Source: an uncultured Eubacteriales bacterium (lineage in GTDB: Bacteria; Bacillota; Clostridia; Oscillospirales; UBA644). Taken from it: a stretch of DNA of 64,000 nt. A program made the translations under genes and the position numbers. Positions 52,127 through 61,668 of the stretch are shown here, piece after piece; positions within the stretch are counted from its first letter, which is position 1; each line of letters begins with the position of its first letter. The notes under the pieces were generated by a model. The model made no database searches. It was given only the letters and a program-made list of their open reading frames with translations, and was not told the origin of the DNA. Location: positions 1 through 64,000 of the forward strand of contig CAJLLT010000003.1 in the NCBI GenBank assembly GCA_905207625.1. The letters are read 5' to 3'.

Positions 52127-53994
52127 ACAGAATAAAGGGCAATCTTGCGGTAAAGACCCTGGTGATGATACTCAGCGTATTGCTTCCGATTGCGGCTTTG
52201 CTTTCCGTTTCGGGCTTTGTCTATATGTTCCGGGAGGAATACTATTCCGCACCCTGGTCGGAAAAAGAAGCGTCAATTCTCATGGAACACGCTTATCAAA
52301 TGGTCAGACCGGCGCTTCAGTATCCGGATAATCCCGAATACTGGGGACCGGATCACTCAAATATTCTCCTTGAAATTGAGGATGAGACTGGGACGACCCT
52401 TGCCTCGTCCGCACGGGATGATATTGTTGTTTCGACAACGACGGAGCGGGAATACCCTTTGGAGATGTTTACCGAGAATGGAGACAGTTATCTGCTTGAA
52501 ATAAATGTCAGGGCATCCGTGGTGAGTCCTTTTCAGGCCCGGACCCGGTTCACTATAGAATATGAAAGGCTTCATCTGCTGTACAGATCCAGGTATATTA
52601 TTCCCGTAGCGGGTTGTGTGTTCGCCGTACTTACCGTGGTTTGCTGGGTATTTCTGATCTGTGCCGCCGGACACAGGAAGGGAACAGCGGAGGTTTGCGA
52701 CGGTCCGTTTTCAAAAATACCCTTTGATGTTGTCACCGCAGTGGTTGCAGGGAGTATCACTCTGCTGTTTCTCTGTATGCGCGGAAGCTACATCGACAGA
52801 GTTGTCCGGAACTTTGTTTTTCTCCTCACGGTGTACGTTATTTCAGAGTTTTATATAATGAGCTTTGCGGTGAGGCTGAAACGGGGAACTCTGGTCCGGG
52901 AAAGCCTGATCTATAAACTTCTCCTTCTCCTGTTCCGGGGTATCCGTTCCGCCGGAAGGTTCATCGGAAGAGCGTTCCTTAACATAGGTTTCGGCTGGAA
53001 AGCGGTTATTTTTGTTCTCGGAATGATGGCGGCGGAGTTTTTCATCGCAAATGCGGGGCAGTCTTCAGGACGGTATACATTTGCGGTTCTGTGGATCCTT
53101 ATATGGCTCGGAGTTCTGATATTCCTGCTTTATGCGGCGGGAAATATGCAACAGCTCAAAAAAAGCGGCAGGAGACTTGCCGAAGGTGACTTCGATTATA
53201 AAACGGATACCAGAAAGATGCTTCCGGATTTCAGGGAGTACGGGCTTGATCTGAACTGCATTGCGCTTGGAATGAACCGGGCTGTTGAGGAAAAGACAAA
53301 GAGTGAGAGGCTGAAGGCGGAACTTATAACCAATGTCTCTCATGATATTAAAACTCCTCTCACGGCAATTATATCCTATATGGATCTGATGAAGAAAGAA
53401 CACACGGATAATGAAAAACTCCGGGAATATATCGAAATCGCGGCAAAGCAGTCGGAAAGACTGAAAAAACTTACGGAGGATCTTGTTGAGGCGTCGAAGG
53501 CCTCTACAGGAAACCTGCCGGTGGAATCCGTGGAGTGCGATCTTAACGAATTCGTCCTGCAACTCGATGGGGAATACCGTGAAAGGCTGGCGGCGAAAAA
53601 TCTTGAACTTGTGACCTGCGTTCCGGAGAAAAAAACCCTGATCATGGCGGATCGGAGACATCTATGGAGGATATGCGATAATCTGATGAATAATGCGGTC
53701 AAGTATTCCCAGCGCGGCACCCGTGTGTATCTTACGCTTCAGACCCGTGGTGGTGAGGCGGTCATCGGTTTCCGCAACATTTCCTCCCAACCCCTTAATA
53801 TTCCCGTGGAAGAGCTGACCGAAAGGTTTGTCCGGGGCGATTCTTCAAGACATACGGAAGGCAGCGGTCTGGGGCTTTCCATTGCCCGGAGTCTCGTTTG
53901 CCTTCAGGGAGGGAATCTTGAGCTGAGTGTGGACGGGGACCTGTTCAAAGCCGAGGTTCTGTTTCCCCTTGTTCTGAAAAATGAAGAAAACTGA
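52123..53994 (+). CDS. Sensor histidine kinase
   Basis: A 623-aa kinase. A first membrane helix (about 9-33) and an extracytoplasmic domain (about 34-165) are followed by several more membrane helices between 165 and 350. This is an unusually membrane-rich sensor with about six helices. A HAMP-like linker precedes the HisKA region with His407 (NVSHDIKTPL); the N box (DNLMNNAVKYS) and G box (GSGLGLSIARSL) of the HATPase domain follow. The pair with the upstream regulator is clear; the stimulus is not. Confidence 0.88.
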   Translation: MNRIKGNLAVKTLVMILSVLLPIAALLSVSGFVYMFREEYYSAPWSEKEASILMEHAYQMVRPALQYPDNPEYWGPDHSNILLEIEDETGTTLASSARDDIVVSTTTEREYPLEMFTENGDSYLLEINVRASVVSPFQARTRFTIEYERLHLLYRSRYIIPVAGCVFAVLTVVCWVFLICAAGHRKGTAEVCDGPFSKIPFDVVTAVVAGSITLLFLCMRGSYIDRVVRNFVFLLTVYVISEFYIMSFAVRLKRGTLVRESLIYKLLLLLFRGIRSAGRFIGRAFLNIGFGWKAVIFVLGMMAAEFFIANAGQSSGRYTFAVLWILIWLGVLIFLLYAAGNMQQLKKSGRRLAEGDFDYKTDTRKMLPDFREYGLDLNCIALGMNRAVEEKTKSERLKAELITNVSHDIKTPLTAIISYMDLMKKEHTDNEKLREYIEIAAKQSERLKKLTEDLVEASKASTGNLPVESVECDLNEFVLQLDGEYRERLAAKNLELVTCVPEKKTLIMADRRHLWRICDNLMNNAVKYSQRGTRVYLTLQTRGGEAVIGFRNISSQPLNIPVEELTERFVRGDSSRHTEGSGLGLSIARSLVCLQGGNLELSVDGDLFKAEVLFPLVLKNEEN

Positions 53995-54011
53995 AAAAAG
54001 AAATATGTCGG

Positions 54012-54043
54012 ACGGTGTCGGAAAATTTCCCGGCGCCGTTTTT
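54012..54043 (+). terminator. Terminator after the histidine kinase
   Basis: The stem CGGTGTCGG (54013-54021) with CCGGCGCCG-type partner (54030-54038), using two G-U pairs, is followed by TTTTTG. Confidence 0.65.
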
Positions 54044-54534
54044 GTTGTCGGAAAATCTGGTACGGACAGGTAAAAATCCGAACTTACAGTGTCAAAAAAC
54101 GTAATTTTACTTTTTTGGCGTTCCGGATTATGTGGCAATTCGATGAAAAAAAGAATCAGGAACGTTTTTTGGTGATTTTGCACAAGCGTTTTGAAAAGTA
54201 AAAAAAGTATGTACTCAATATATAGATAAATGAGGGGATAATTGGCTTTTGACGCAATATATATGGTTGAAATTTTTAACCGACAGCAAAAGTGACAAAA
54301 AATCCACGGGTAAAATTGTCTAAAGTCGCTTGTTTAATATATGGTATTTTTAGTGTAAATGACGAAGAGTGCGTCCCGTTTTTCTCTTTTTCAAAGGGGG
54401 AAAGTCAGAAAAGTTATTGACATTGCCCGAAAAAATCATTATAATTATCAGTACGAACCAATATGTTTGAATTGTAGGCGGCTCCTGCCGGCGTCGCCTG
54501 CCAGATGAATCAAGGAAAAGGAAGGTGCTTTGCA
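54044..54534. other. Non-coding stretch before the ABC operon
   Basis: About 490 bp without a supported gene. The left part is AT-rich and shows no clear repeats or structured RNA. From 54417 it holds a consensus promoter. The transcribed leader (from about 54452) contains a GC-rich hairpin AGGCGGC/GTCGCCT near 54477-54502. I see no convincing catabolite-responsive element. Confidence 0.6.
54417..54445 (+). promoter_or_regulatory. Consensus promoter of the carbohydrate ABC operon
   Basis: Perfect -35 TTGACA (54417-54422) and -10 TATAAT (54440-54445) with a 17-bp spacer. Confidence 0.9.
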
Positions 54535-57432
54535 GTGCGAATCCGCAAAACAAGGGCCGTTGCGACGGCGCTCGCCGCAGTGTTGATGATGCAGATTTTC
54601 CCCGCCGCGACCCTGGCTGCTGCGTCTATCTCCGATACTACGACAAGCTCCGTATTCGTGCCTATATACGCCGAGGGCTCTTACGGCGAATATCTGCAGA
54701 ATTACGCCAGAGAGAAAACCCCGACGACAAAAATAAATCTTGACATCACCGACTTCGAAGGCAGCGAAAACGTCACCGTCGAAACCGTTGAGGGAAGAGA
54801 AAATGTCGTTGTCACCCAGGAGGACAGCGTTATTACCTACAGGATCAACGTCGAATCCTCCGGACTTTACGCCATCGGCATCAATTATTATCCCATGGAG
54901 GGCAAGAGCGCCCACATACAGAGACGGATACTGGTAAACGGTGAACTGCTTTATTCCGAAGCCGGAACGGCGATGATCCCCCGTCGGTTTGTGGATGACG
55001 TTGCCGATCCTTCGGATAAGGAAAACTACTTCCCCACCGACACTCTGGGCGGACAAGTAAGACCGGCTCAGAAAGAGATCCGGAAGTGGTTCGATGATGA
55101 GTATTTCATTGATTCCTCCGGTGTTTACGGTACCCCTCTGAAGTTTTATCTGGACAGAGGCGAAAACACGATTACCTTCGAGTCCATCCGGGAACCTCTG
55201 GCATATTCCGAGATGTGGATATGCGGCTATGAGGAGACCCAGTCCTACGAGGATATGCTGCTGAACAATTCCCAGTTCACCGCTTCCGGAGACCGGATAA
55301 TGGCCACAGCTCAGGCGGAGATGCCCTCCTCAAAATCCAGTTCCTCCCTTGTTGCCGGTACTGATAAATCCTCTTCCGCCACCGTACCTTCCAGCAGCGG
55401 AAGCACGAAGCTCAACATTATGGGAAGCCTTTACGGCGAACCTACATGGGAAGCCGCCGGCGAGTGGGTCGAGTATACCGTGAATGTTGAAGAGGCCGGT
55501 CTTTACAAACTGGTCCTGCGTTCCCGGCAGAATGTAAATACGGGTATGTTTTCCAGCCGTGAGATAACGGTAAACGGGGAGAAACCCTATAAAGGCATGA
55601 CAGCCACCCAGTTCGCCTACAGTTCTTCCTGGCAGTTTGTAACTCCCTGTGACGAGTACGGAGACCCTCTGCTCTACAAATTTAATAAAGGCGAGAACAC
55701 TATCCGGATCAAAGTCGTTTACGGCGCGATGAGCGAAGTTATAAACGCGGTGGACTCCGTTATAGAAAAACTGAATGCGGACTACCGTCGTCTGCTGATG
55801 ATAATCGGTTATTCCCCCGACCTCTATTACGATTATGAGCTTGATCAGAACGCCCCCGAGGTGGTCGCAGACCTCAAGGCTCAGGCGGATGTTCTGAAAA
55901 GGATCTACAACGAGGTTATTTCCGTTACCGGAGAGCTCGGAGAACTGACCGCTCAGTTGCAGTCTCTTTACAGTGCGCTTTACAGCATGTATGAGAATCC
56001 CGACAGTATTCCCGCAAACTTTGCAAACCTTTCCACCAACATTGGTACTCTCGGTCAGTGGCAGTCCAACATCAGCTCTCAGCCCCTTGAATTGGACTAC
56101 ATAATGGTTACCGAAAAGGATTACACCCCCGGAAAAGCGGAAAACGGCTTTTTTGCGGATCTGGGACATCAGATCCAGCTGTTTTTCTCCTCTTTCTTTA
56201 CCGATGTCAATGCCATTTCCAGTTCCAACGCCAGCGAGTATACCAATAAAATAAAGGTATGGATGACTTCCTCCAGAGATGAAGCGACCATCCTCCGCTC
56301 TCTTATCGACCGTACTTTTGTTGAGCAGAACAAGGTCTATGTTCAGCTTGACTTGGTCAATGACGGAGCCATATACCCCTCCATTCTTGCACAGATAGGA
56401 CCGGATGTGGTTCTGGATCAGGCTTCCCCGATAGGTCTTGCATGTCGTAATGCGCTCCAGGATCTTAACGGTTTTGAAAATATCGAAGAGGTAAAGAGCT
56501 GGTTCCTGCCCGAGGCTTTTGTCGGTCTGACCCTTGACTGGGACGAAGAAAGATCCGGTCTTTACGGTCTCCCCACCACGGAAAGCCTTCTGATGGCGTT
56601 TTACCGTGAGGATGTCTTTAAGGAACTCGGTGTTGAAATTCCCAAGACCTGGGATGAGGTTTATGAAATACTGATTCCTCTTCTGCAGAAAAGAAACATG
56701 CAGCTGCTGGCGCCTTCCTATGAGCTGCTTCTGTATCAGAACGGAGGAAGCTATTACCGCAACAACGGTACCTATACCGATATAGATTCCGCTGTCGGCA
56801 TATCCTCCTTTATTGAGTGGACGGACTTTTATGTGGCGTATAAGAGCCCCATTACCGCCAACTTTGACAACCGTTTCCGTTACGGTGAAATGCCCTACGG
56901 TCTTCAGGATATAAGCTACTACGGCACGATCAGCCTGTTCGCTCCCGAAATAGTCGGACTCTGGACTATCGGTCAGGTTCCCGGAAAAGTCAGGGAGGAC
57001 GGCTCGGTCTACAACAGCGTCGGCTATTCCACCAAGTGCGACATAATGCTTGACTGCTCAAAGGATAAGGAAAGCGCGTGGAAGTTTATGGTATGGCGCG
57101 CAACGGCCGATACCCAGGCTTCTCTCGCAAGAGATATGGAAAGCCTTCTCGGCGTCGGCGGACGCAGATACTCGGCAAACACCGAAGCACTTCAGCAGGG
57201 TAACTGGACCGCAGCTGAACTCAAGGCAATAATGGCTCAGAGAGAAAACGTTTATGCTATCCCCAGCTACGTCGGAACATATCTGATGGACCGTTACATA
57301 ACCATGACCTTCAACTCCGTGGTAAATGACGATAAGGATGTGCGTGAAACTCTCCTGGACTACATAAAAGAAATCAACGACGAGATCGTCCGTAAACGTG
57401 AAGAATACGGCATCAAAGTCTATACTGACTGA
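54535..57432 (+). CDS. Large extracellular carbohydrate-type solute-binding protein
   Basis: A 965-aa exported protein. A signal segment (TALAAVLMMQIFPAATLAA) lacks a lipobox Cys. Two beta-sandwich modules resembling CBMs follow (about 60-230, AIGINYYPMEGKSAHIQRR; about 295-410, EYTVNVEEAGLYKLVLRSR). Then a helical linker leads to a solute-binding (SBP type 1) domain, from about 565 to the end (KVWMTSSRDEATILRSLI, LGVEIPKTWDEVYEIL, FRYGEMPYGLQDISYY). GTG 54535 fits GGAAGGTG; ATG 54505 is less likely. First gene of a six-gene operon. Confidence 0.85.
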   Translation: MRIRKTRAVATALAAVLMMQIFPAATLAAASISDTTTSSVFVPIYAEGSYGEYLQNYAREKTPTTKINLDITDFEGSENVTVETVEGRENVVVTQEDSVITYRINVESSGLYAIGINYYPMEGKSAHIQRRILVNGELLYSEAGTAMIPRRFVDDVADPSDKENYFPTDTLGGQVRPAQKEIRKWFDDEYFIDSSGVYGTPLKFYLDRGENTITFESIREPLAYSEMWICGYEETQSYEDMLLNNSQFTASGDRIMATAQAEMPSSKSSSSLVAGTDKSSSATVPSSSGSTKLNIMGSLYGEPTWEAAGEWVEYTVNVEEAGLYKLVLRSRQNVNTGMFSSREITVNGEKPYKGMTATQFAYSSSWQFVTPCDEYGDPLLYKFNKGENTIRIKVVYGAMSEVINAVDSVIEKLNADYRRLLMIIGYSPDLYYDYELDQNAPEVVADLKAQADVLKRIYNEVISVTGELGELTAQLQSLYSALYSMYENPDSIPANFANLSTNIGTLGQWQSNISSQPLELDYIMVTEKDYTPGKAENGFFADLGHQIQLFFSSFFTDVNAISSSNASEYTNKIKVWMTSSRDEATILRSLIDRTFVEQNKVYVQLDLVNDGAIYPSILAQIGPDVVLDQASPIGLACRNALQDLNGFENIEEVKSWFLPEAFVGLTLDWDEERSGLYGLPTTESLLMAFYREDVFKELGVEIPKTWDEVYEILIPLLQKRNMQLLAPSYELLLYQNGGSYYRNNGTYTDIDSAVGISSFIEWTDFYVAYKSPITANFDNRFRYGEMPYGLQDISYYGTISLFAPEIVGLWTIGQVPGKVREDGSVYNSVGYSTKCDIMLDCSKDKESAWKFMVWRATADTQASLARDMESLLGVGGRRYSANTEALQQGNWTAAELKAIMAQRENVYAIPSYVGTYLMDRYITMTFNSVVNDDKDVRETLLDYIKEINDEIVRKREEYGIKVYTD

Positions 57433-57450
57433 AAGGAGGTCCCTGCGGAA

Positions 57451-58365
57451 ATGTCTTCACTGGCAAAAAAAGCTGCTGTCAGATCCGGTAGAAAGAAGAA
57501 ATTCGGAAATCTTGATCTGATAATATTCATGGGACCGTTCCTTGTGACCTTCTTCCTGTTCACGGTCGCTCCGGTCTTCGTTTCCTGGTTCGTGGGATTC
57601 ACCAACTTCAATATGCTTGAATTTCCGGACTGGGTATGGTTTGACAATTACCAGCGTCTTCTGATCAATGACAGCCTTTTCTATACGGCTCTTCAGAATA
57701 CACTGATAATCGCTGTTCTGGTCGGACCTCTGGGGTATATAATCAACTTCGCTTTCGCCTGGCTGATAAACGAAGTTCCCGCAAAGCCCCGTGCATTCCT
57801 GACCTTTCTGTTCTACGCTCCGTCCCTGGGCGGAGGATTCGGGTTCCTTTTCAATCTGCTTTTCTCCGGCGACCGTTACGGACTTCTCAACGGTTTCCTT
57901 CTCAGATTCGGACTGATAAATGACCCGATACAGTTCTACGTTACAAAATCCTGGATGTATCCGATACTGCTCATAACCACCCTGTGGGGCGGACTCGGAA
58001 CCACGTTCCTGACCTTTATCGCCGGCTTCCAGACCGTTGACCGTTCTCTTTACGAGGCGGGGGCTATGGACGGTATCAAAAACAGATGGCAGGAACTGTA
58101 CTTCATTACTCTTCCCGCAATGCGCGGCGAGCTGATGTTCGGTGCCATTATGGCGGTTTCCACCGCATTCGGTGTGGATCCCTCGGGTCTGTTCGGAAAT
58201 CCGTCTCAGGATTATTATATGTACACGCTGTCGATGCACCTGAGTGACTACAGCGGACAGCGAATGGAGATGGGCTATGCCTGCGCAATAGCCACGATAC
58301 TGTTCTTCCTGTCCTTTGCGATGAACAAGGTGTTCCAGTTCGTGATATCGAGAATAGGTAAGTAA
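57451..58365 (+). CDS. Sugar ABC transporter permease, MalF type
   Basis: A 304-aa inner-membrane permease with about six helices. The EAA loop YEAGAMDGIKNRWQELYFITLP contacts the ATPase. An AAGGAGG ribosome site lies before ATG 57451. It pairs with the next gene. No ATPase gene is visible; members of this class often share an MsmX/MsiK-type ATPase encoded elsewhere. Confidence 0.9.
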   Translation: MSSLAKKAAVRSGRKKKFGNLDLIIFMGPFLVTFFLFTVAPVFVSWFVGFTNFNMLEFPDWVWFDNYQRLLINDSLFYTALQNTLIIAVLVGPLGYIINFAFAWLINEVPAKPRAFLTFLFYAPSLGGGFGFLFNLLFSGDRYGLLNGFLLRFGLINDPIQFYVTKSWMYPILLITTLWGGLGTTFLTFIAGFQTVDRSLYEAGAMDGIKNRWQELYFITLPAMRGELMFGAIMAVSTAFGVDPSGLFGNPSQDYYMYTLSMHLSDYSGQRMEMGYACAIATILFFLSFAMNKVFQFVISRIGK

Positions 58366-58378
58366 GGAGGTCGGAAAA

Positions 58379-59341
58379 ATGGCTGAAAAAATCAAAAAAG
58401 AAGACCTCCCCGAGCAGGAGTACATAGGTCTGTTCAAAAACAAACCGAAGTACGACTCAGAAGGCCGTGAGATTTACTACAAGAAAAAGAGACTGTTCAA
58501 ACACCGTGTGAACCGCGGTGCGGGCGGCGACCTTGTGATGCTTATCTTCCTTGCCGTCGGCGGATGTTTTATGGCGTTCCCCCTGCTGTATACCGTAAGT
58601 AACTCCCTCAAGGATATTTCAGAGCTTTACAAATTCCCCCCCACTATGATAGTGCAGAACCCCACGGTCAAGAATTACACCGACCTGTGGAACGTTATGT
58701 CCAACACGCTCATACCGATCTCAAAGTACATTTTCAACACTCTGTTCATCACTGTGTCATGTACTTTCCTCCGTATAATTTCGGCGTGTATGTGCGCGTA
58801 TCCGCTGTCCAAAAGACAGTTCAAGAGCAAGAAGCTTGTGTTCGGTCTGATCACGATCTCCCTGATGTTTGCCTCTCCCGCCGCTGCCACCGCTACATAT
58901 ATAATCATGGCACTGCTGGGTCTGGTGGATACTTTCTGGGTGTATCTGCTTCCCACTATGGGATCCGCCTTTGCCGTTTATCTGGTCAAGAACCATGTGG
59001 ACGGCTTCCCGGATTCGGTTCTTGAGGCTGCCCGTATTGACGGTGCCGGAGAGTTCCGCATTTTCTGGCGCATACTCATGCCCGCGGTAAAACCCGCCTG
59101 GGTAACGCTTATAGTGTTCTGCGTTCAGGAGTATTGGGCTGCGGGATCAAGCGCATATATTTTCCGCGAAGAGCTGAAAACCCTGAACTACGCTCTGGGA
59201 CAGATAACCGCCGTAGGTATCACAAGAGCCGGCGTTGCAAACGCTATCGGTGTGGTAATGATGATAGTTCCCATTATAACCTTCATCGTATCCCAGAGTA
59301 ACATTGTTGAGACCATGGCGTCCGCCGGTCTGAAGGATTGA
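58379..59341 (+). CDS. Carbohydrate ABC transporter permease, MalG type
   Basis: A 320-aa permease with a long, charged N-terminal cytoplasmic tail of about 45 residues (MAEKIKKEDLPEQEYIG) and six helices. The EAA loop is LEAARIDGAGEFRIFWRILMP. AAGGAGG precedes ATG 58379, 13 bp after the MalF-type gene. It belongs to the CUT1 family by pattern. Confidence 0.9.
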   Translation: MAEKIKKEDLPEQEYIGLFKNKPKYDSEGREIYYKKKRLFKHRVNRGAGGDLVMLIFLAVGGCFMAFPLLYTVSNSLKDISELYKFPPTMIVQNPTVKNYTDLWNVMSNTLIPISKYIFNTLFITVSCTFLRIISACMCAYPLSKRQFKSKKLVFGLITISLMFASPAAATATYIIMALLGLVDTFWVYLLPTMGSAFAVYLVKNHVDGFPDSVLEAARIDGAGEFRIFWRILMPAVKPAWVTLIVFCVQEYWAAGSSAYIFREELKTLNYALGQITAVGITRAGVANAIGVVMMIVPIITFIVSQSNIVETMASAGLKD

Positions 59342-59351
59342 GGTGGCGCAG

Positions 59352-60977
59352 ATGAAGAAAAAACTACTGAAATCGGCTCTTGCTCTTACCATAGCCTTTG
59401 TTTCGGCTACGGTACTTGCAATACCGTGCTTTGCCCTTCCTTATAATACGGAGATCACCTCCAACTATAACTACGATTATTGGAAATATGCCGTTGAGGC
59501 ACCCGTGGCATATACCACCGAAAAGGTCTATTCCATGGAGGATCTTGGGCTCTCCGGACTGTTTCAGCCTGTGGATCTGTTTTCCCGCAACGGAAAGCTG
59601 TATGTCGTGGATCAGGCAGGAAACCGGGTTCTTGTATATGACGAAAAGATGCAACTGATCTCTTCCATCAAGACTCTCCGGGATACCGACGACTATTCCA
59701 TTCCTGCGCTGAACATGTCCTATACCAACGACAAGGGCGAGATCATCTACGATACGGAGATGACCAGTGCGGATAAATACTCCCTCAATGCCCCTGAAGG
59801 TATATATGTCACCGATGAAGACGTACTTTATATTGCCGATACGGAAAACCGCCGTGTGGTCGTCTGCGATATGTACGGAAATGTATCCAATATATATCAG
59901 CATCTGAAAGTATCCTTCATTTCGAATTTTGTATTCAAACCTCAGAAGATCACCGTTGACGGACTCGGAGCCATGCAGGTGATTGCGAAAAACGTCAACC
60001 GCGGTATGCTGGAGATCGATTCCGACGGCGTGTTCCAGACATTTATAGGAACTCCGAAGGTCACCGTTTCCGCAAGCGACTGGTTCTGGCGGTCGATAGC
60101 CTCTGAGGAACAGAAAAAGAACTTTGTGAAGTATGTTCCCACTCAGTACAGTAATATAACGACAGATAAAAGAGGCTTCATCTATTCGACCATCAGCACA
60201 ATAGATTACAGCCAGCTCAAAACCGCCGCCGGCGGCGGCTCCGTTTCCGGAAGTACCGCTCCGGTCGCGAAGCTCACTCCCGACGGTTCGGATATCATGC
60301 GGCGTCTGGGAGAGTTTCCGCCGATGGGTGACGTTATCTTTACCGAAAGCGGAAGCCCGAAGATAGTCGACTGTGCCGTGGATAATGAAAGCGGTCTTTA
60401 TACGATTCTCGACCAGGCTTCGGGAAGATTCTTCACTTACGACCAGGACGGGCGGCTGTTCTTTATCGGAGGCGGTTCCTCCAATGGTCAGTACGGAAGA
60501 TTCAGGACCCCTACCTCCATAGTCTGTGACGGGGATTACATATATGTCTCGGACTCCGGAAACAAGACCATAACTTCCTTCTGCATGACCGACTACGCGA
60601 AACTTGTCCGGAGCGCTCTTGCCGCCGATTCCATCGGTGAGTTTGAATCCGCCTCCAAACTTTGGACAGAAGTCGCGGCCTACAACTCCAATCTTTACGT
60701 TGCCTATATCGGTATCGGCAAGGCGGAGATGAGATACGCGGCAAAACAGACCGATAAGGAAACCATGCTCGGTCACTACGAAAAGGCGATGTACTATTTC
60801 TCTCTCGCCAATGAGAAAACAAATTATTCAAAGGCTTTCACCGCACTCAGAACCGAAAAACTTACCCAGTACTTTACCCTGATAGTTATAGTTGTACTGG
60901 TCATCATAGCCGGGATAATTGTTTTGTCCGTGATAAACAAGAGAAAATCAAAGAAGAAAGGAGCGGGAGCTGAATGA
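59352..60977 (+). CDS. NHL-repeat membrane protein of the ABC operon
   Basis: A 541-aa protein. After a signal peptide (about 1-28, ending CFALP) come NHL-type beta-propeller blades, for example LFSRNGKLYVVDQAGNRVLVYD and VLYIADTENRRVVVCDMYGNV. A TPR-like helical part (about 425-500, EFESASKLWTEVAAYNSNLY...) follows, then one membrane helix (about 510-530) and a Lys-rich tail. The propeller is extracellular. ATG 59352 follows GAGGTGG; GTG 59343 is less likely. The stop overlaps the YIP1 gene. Confidence 0.8.
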   Translation: MKKKLLKSALALTIAFVSATVLAIPCFALPYNTEITSNYNYDYWKYAVEAPVAYTTEKVYSMEDLGLSGLFQPVDLFSRNGKLYVVDQAGNRVLVYDEKMQLISSIKTLRDTDDYSIPALNMSYTNDKGEIIYDTEMTSADKYSLNAPEGIYVTDEDVLYIADTENRRVVVCDMYGNVSNIYQHLKVSFISNFVFKPQKITVDGLGAMQVIAKNVNRGMLEIDSDGVFQTFIGTPKVTVSASDWFWRSIASEEQKKNFVKYVPTQYSNITTDKRGFIYSTISTIDYSQLKTAAGGGSVSGSTAPVAKLTPDGSDIMRRLGEFPPMGDVIFTESGSPKIVDCAVDNESGLYTILDQASGRFFTYDQDGRLFFIGGGSSNGQYGRFRTPTSIVCDGDYIYVSDSGNKTITSFCMTDYAKLVRSALAADSIGEFESASKLWTEVAAYNSNLYVAYIGIGKAEMRYAAKQTDKETMLGHYEKAMYYFSLANEKTNYSKAFTALRTEKLTQYFTLIVIVVLVIIAGIIVLSVINKRKSKKKGAGAE

Positions 60978-61657
60978 GCGCTGTACTCGGTCATCTGAAA
61001 AATTTCTGGCACGGTTTCGTGGAAATGCTTAAACGCGGGCTTTTTGCCTTCCAGATCTTCGGACACCCGTTCCAGGGCTTCTACGATCTTAAAAACGATC
61101 CCAAACGCAGATCCGTTCCGGCTGCCGTGATGTGGCTCGTTCTTCTGGGACTTTCCGCCATATTCCGTGAGTTGCTTACGGGTTATCTGTATTCCGAGAG
61201 CGAATACGCAAAGCTGAACATCAATATCCCGGTAATCCTTCTTACTGCGGTATTGCCGTATCTGCTCTTCACCATATCCAACTGGTGCTTCACCTCTCTT
61301 ATGGACGGTGACGGTTCCCTTACGGATATCTTCTGCGCCACGGCTTTTGCGACTGTTCCCATGACCATCTGCAATATCATTGCGATTCCCGTAAGCAATT
61401 TTGCTTCCCTCGGCGAATCCAGCACATATTCGTTCATTCTGACCATGGGATCCGTTCTGACATACCTCATGATCTTCCTCGGAATGATCCAGACTCATCA
61501 GTACTCCGTTGGTAAAGGTCTTGTAACCGCCGTTCTCACCATTGTGGGTATGGCTGTCATCGCCTTTATCGCCATACTTATCTTCTTCCTGATACAGCAG
61601 GTTGCGGGCTTCGTCGGAAGCCTGTACACGGAGATAAGCTACAGGCTTAACGAATAG
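60974..61657 (+). CDS. YIP1-family membrane protein
   Basis: A 227-aa membrane protein with about five helices and a Yip1-like arrangement (GFYDLKNDPKRRSVPAAVMWLVLLG near the N-terminus, then ILTMGSVLTYLMIFLGMIQTHQY). The family has members from yeast to bacteria, and the function in bacteria is unknown. It overlaps the NHL gene by ATGA and precedes the DUF5696-like gene by 11 bp. Confidence 0.75.
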   Translation: MSAVLGHLKNFWHGFVEMLKRGLFAFQIFGHPFQGFYDLKNDPKRRSVPAAVMWLVLLGLSAIFRELLTGYLYSESEYAKLNINIPVILLTAVLPYLLFTISNWCFTSLMDGDGSLTDIFCATAFATVPMTICNIIAIPVSNFASLGESSTYSFILTMGSVLTYLMIFLGMIQTHQYSVGKGLVTAVLTIVGMAVIAFIAILIFFLIQQVAGFVGSLYTEISYRLNE

Positions 61658-61668
61658 GGGGCGAAGAA

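Noticed and set aside
54165..54205. Possible catabolite-responsive element before the ABC operon
   Set aside because: The CAAGCGTTTTG core is only partly palindromic and lies 230 bp upstream of the promoter; it does not meet the TGNAANCGNWWNCA pattern.
59364..60776. 470-aa open frame on the minus strand
   Set aside because: Antisense to the NHL-repeat gene and lacks any motif.
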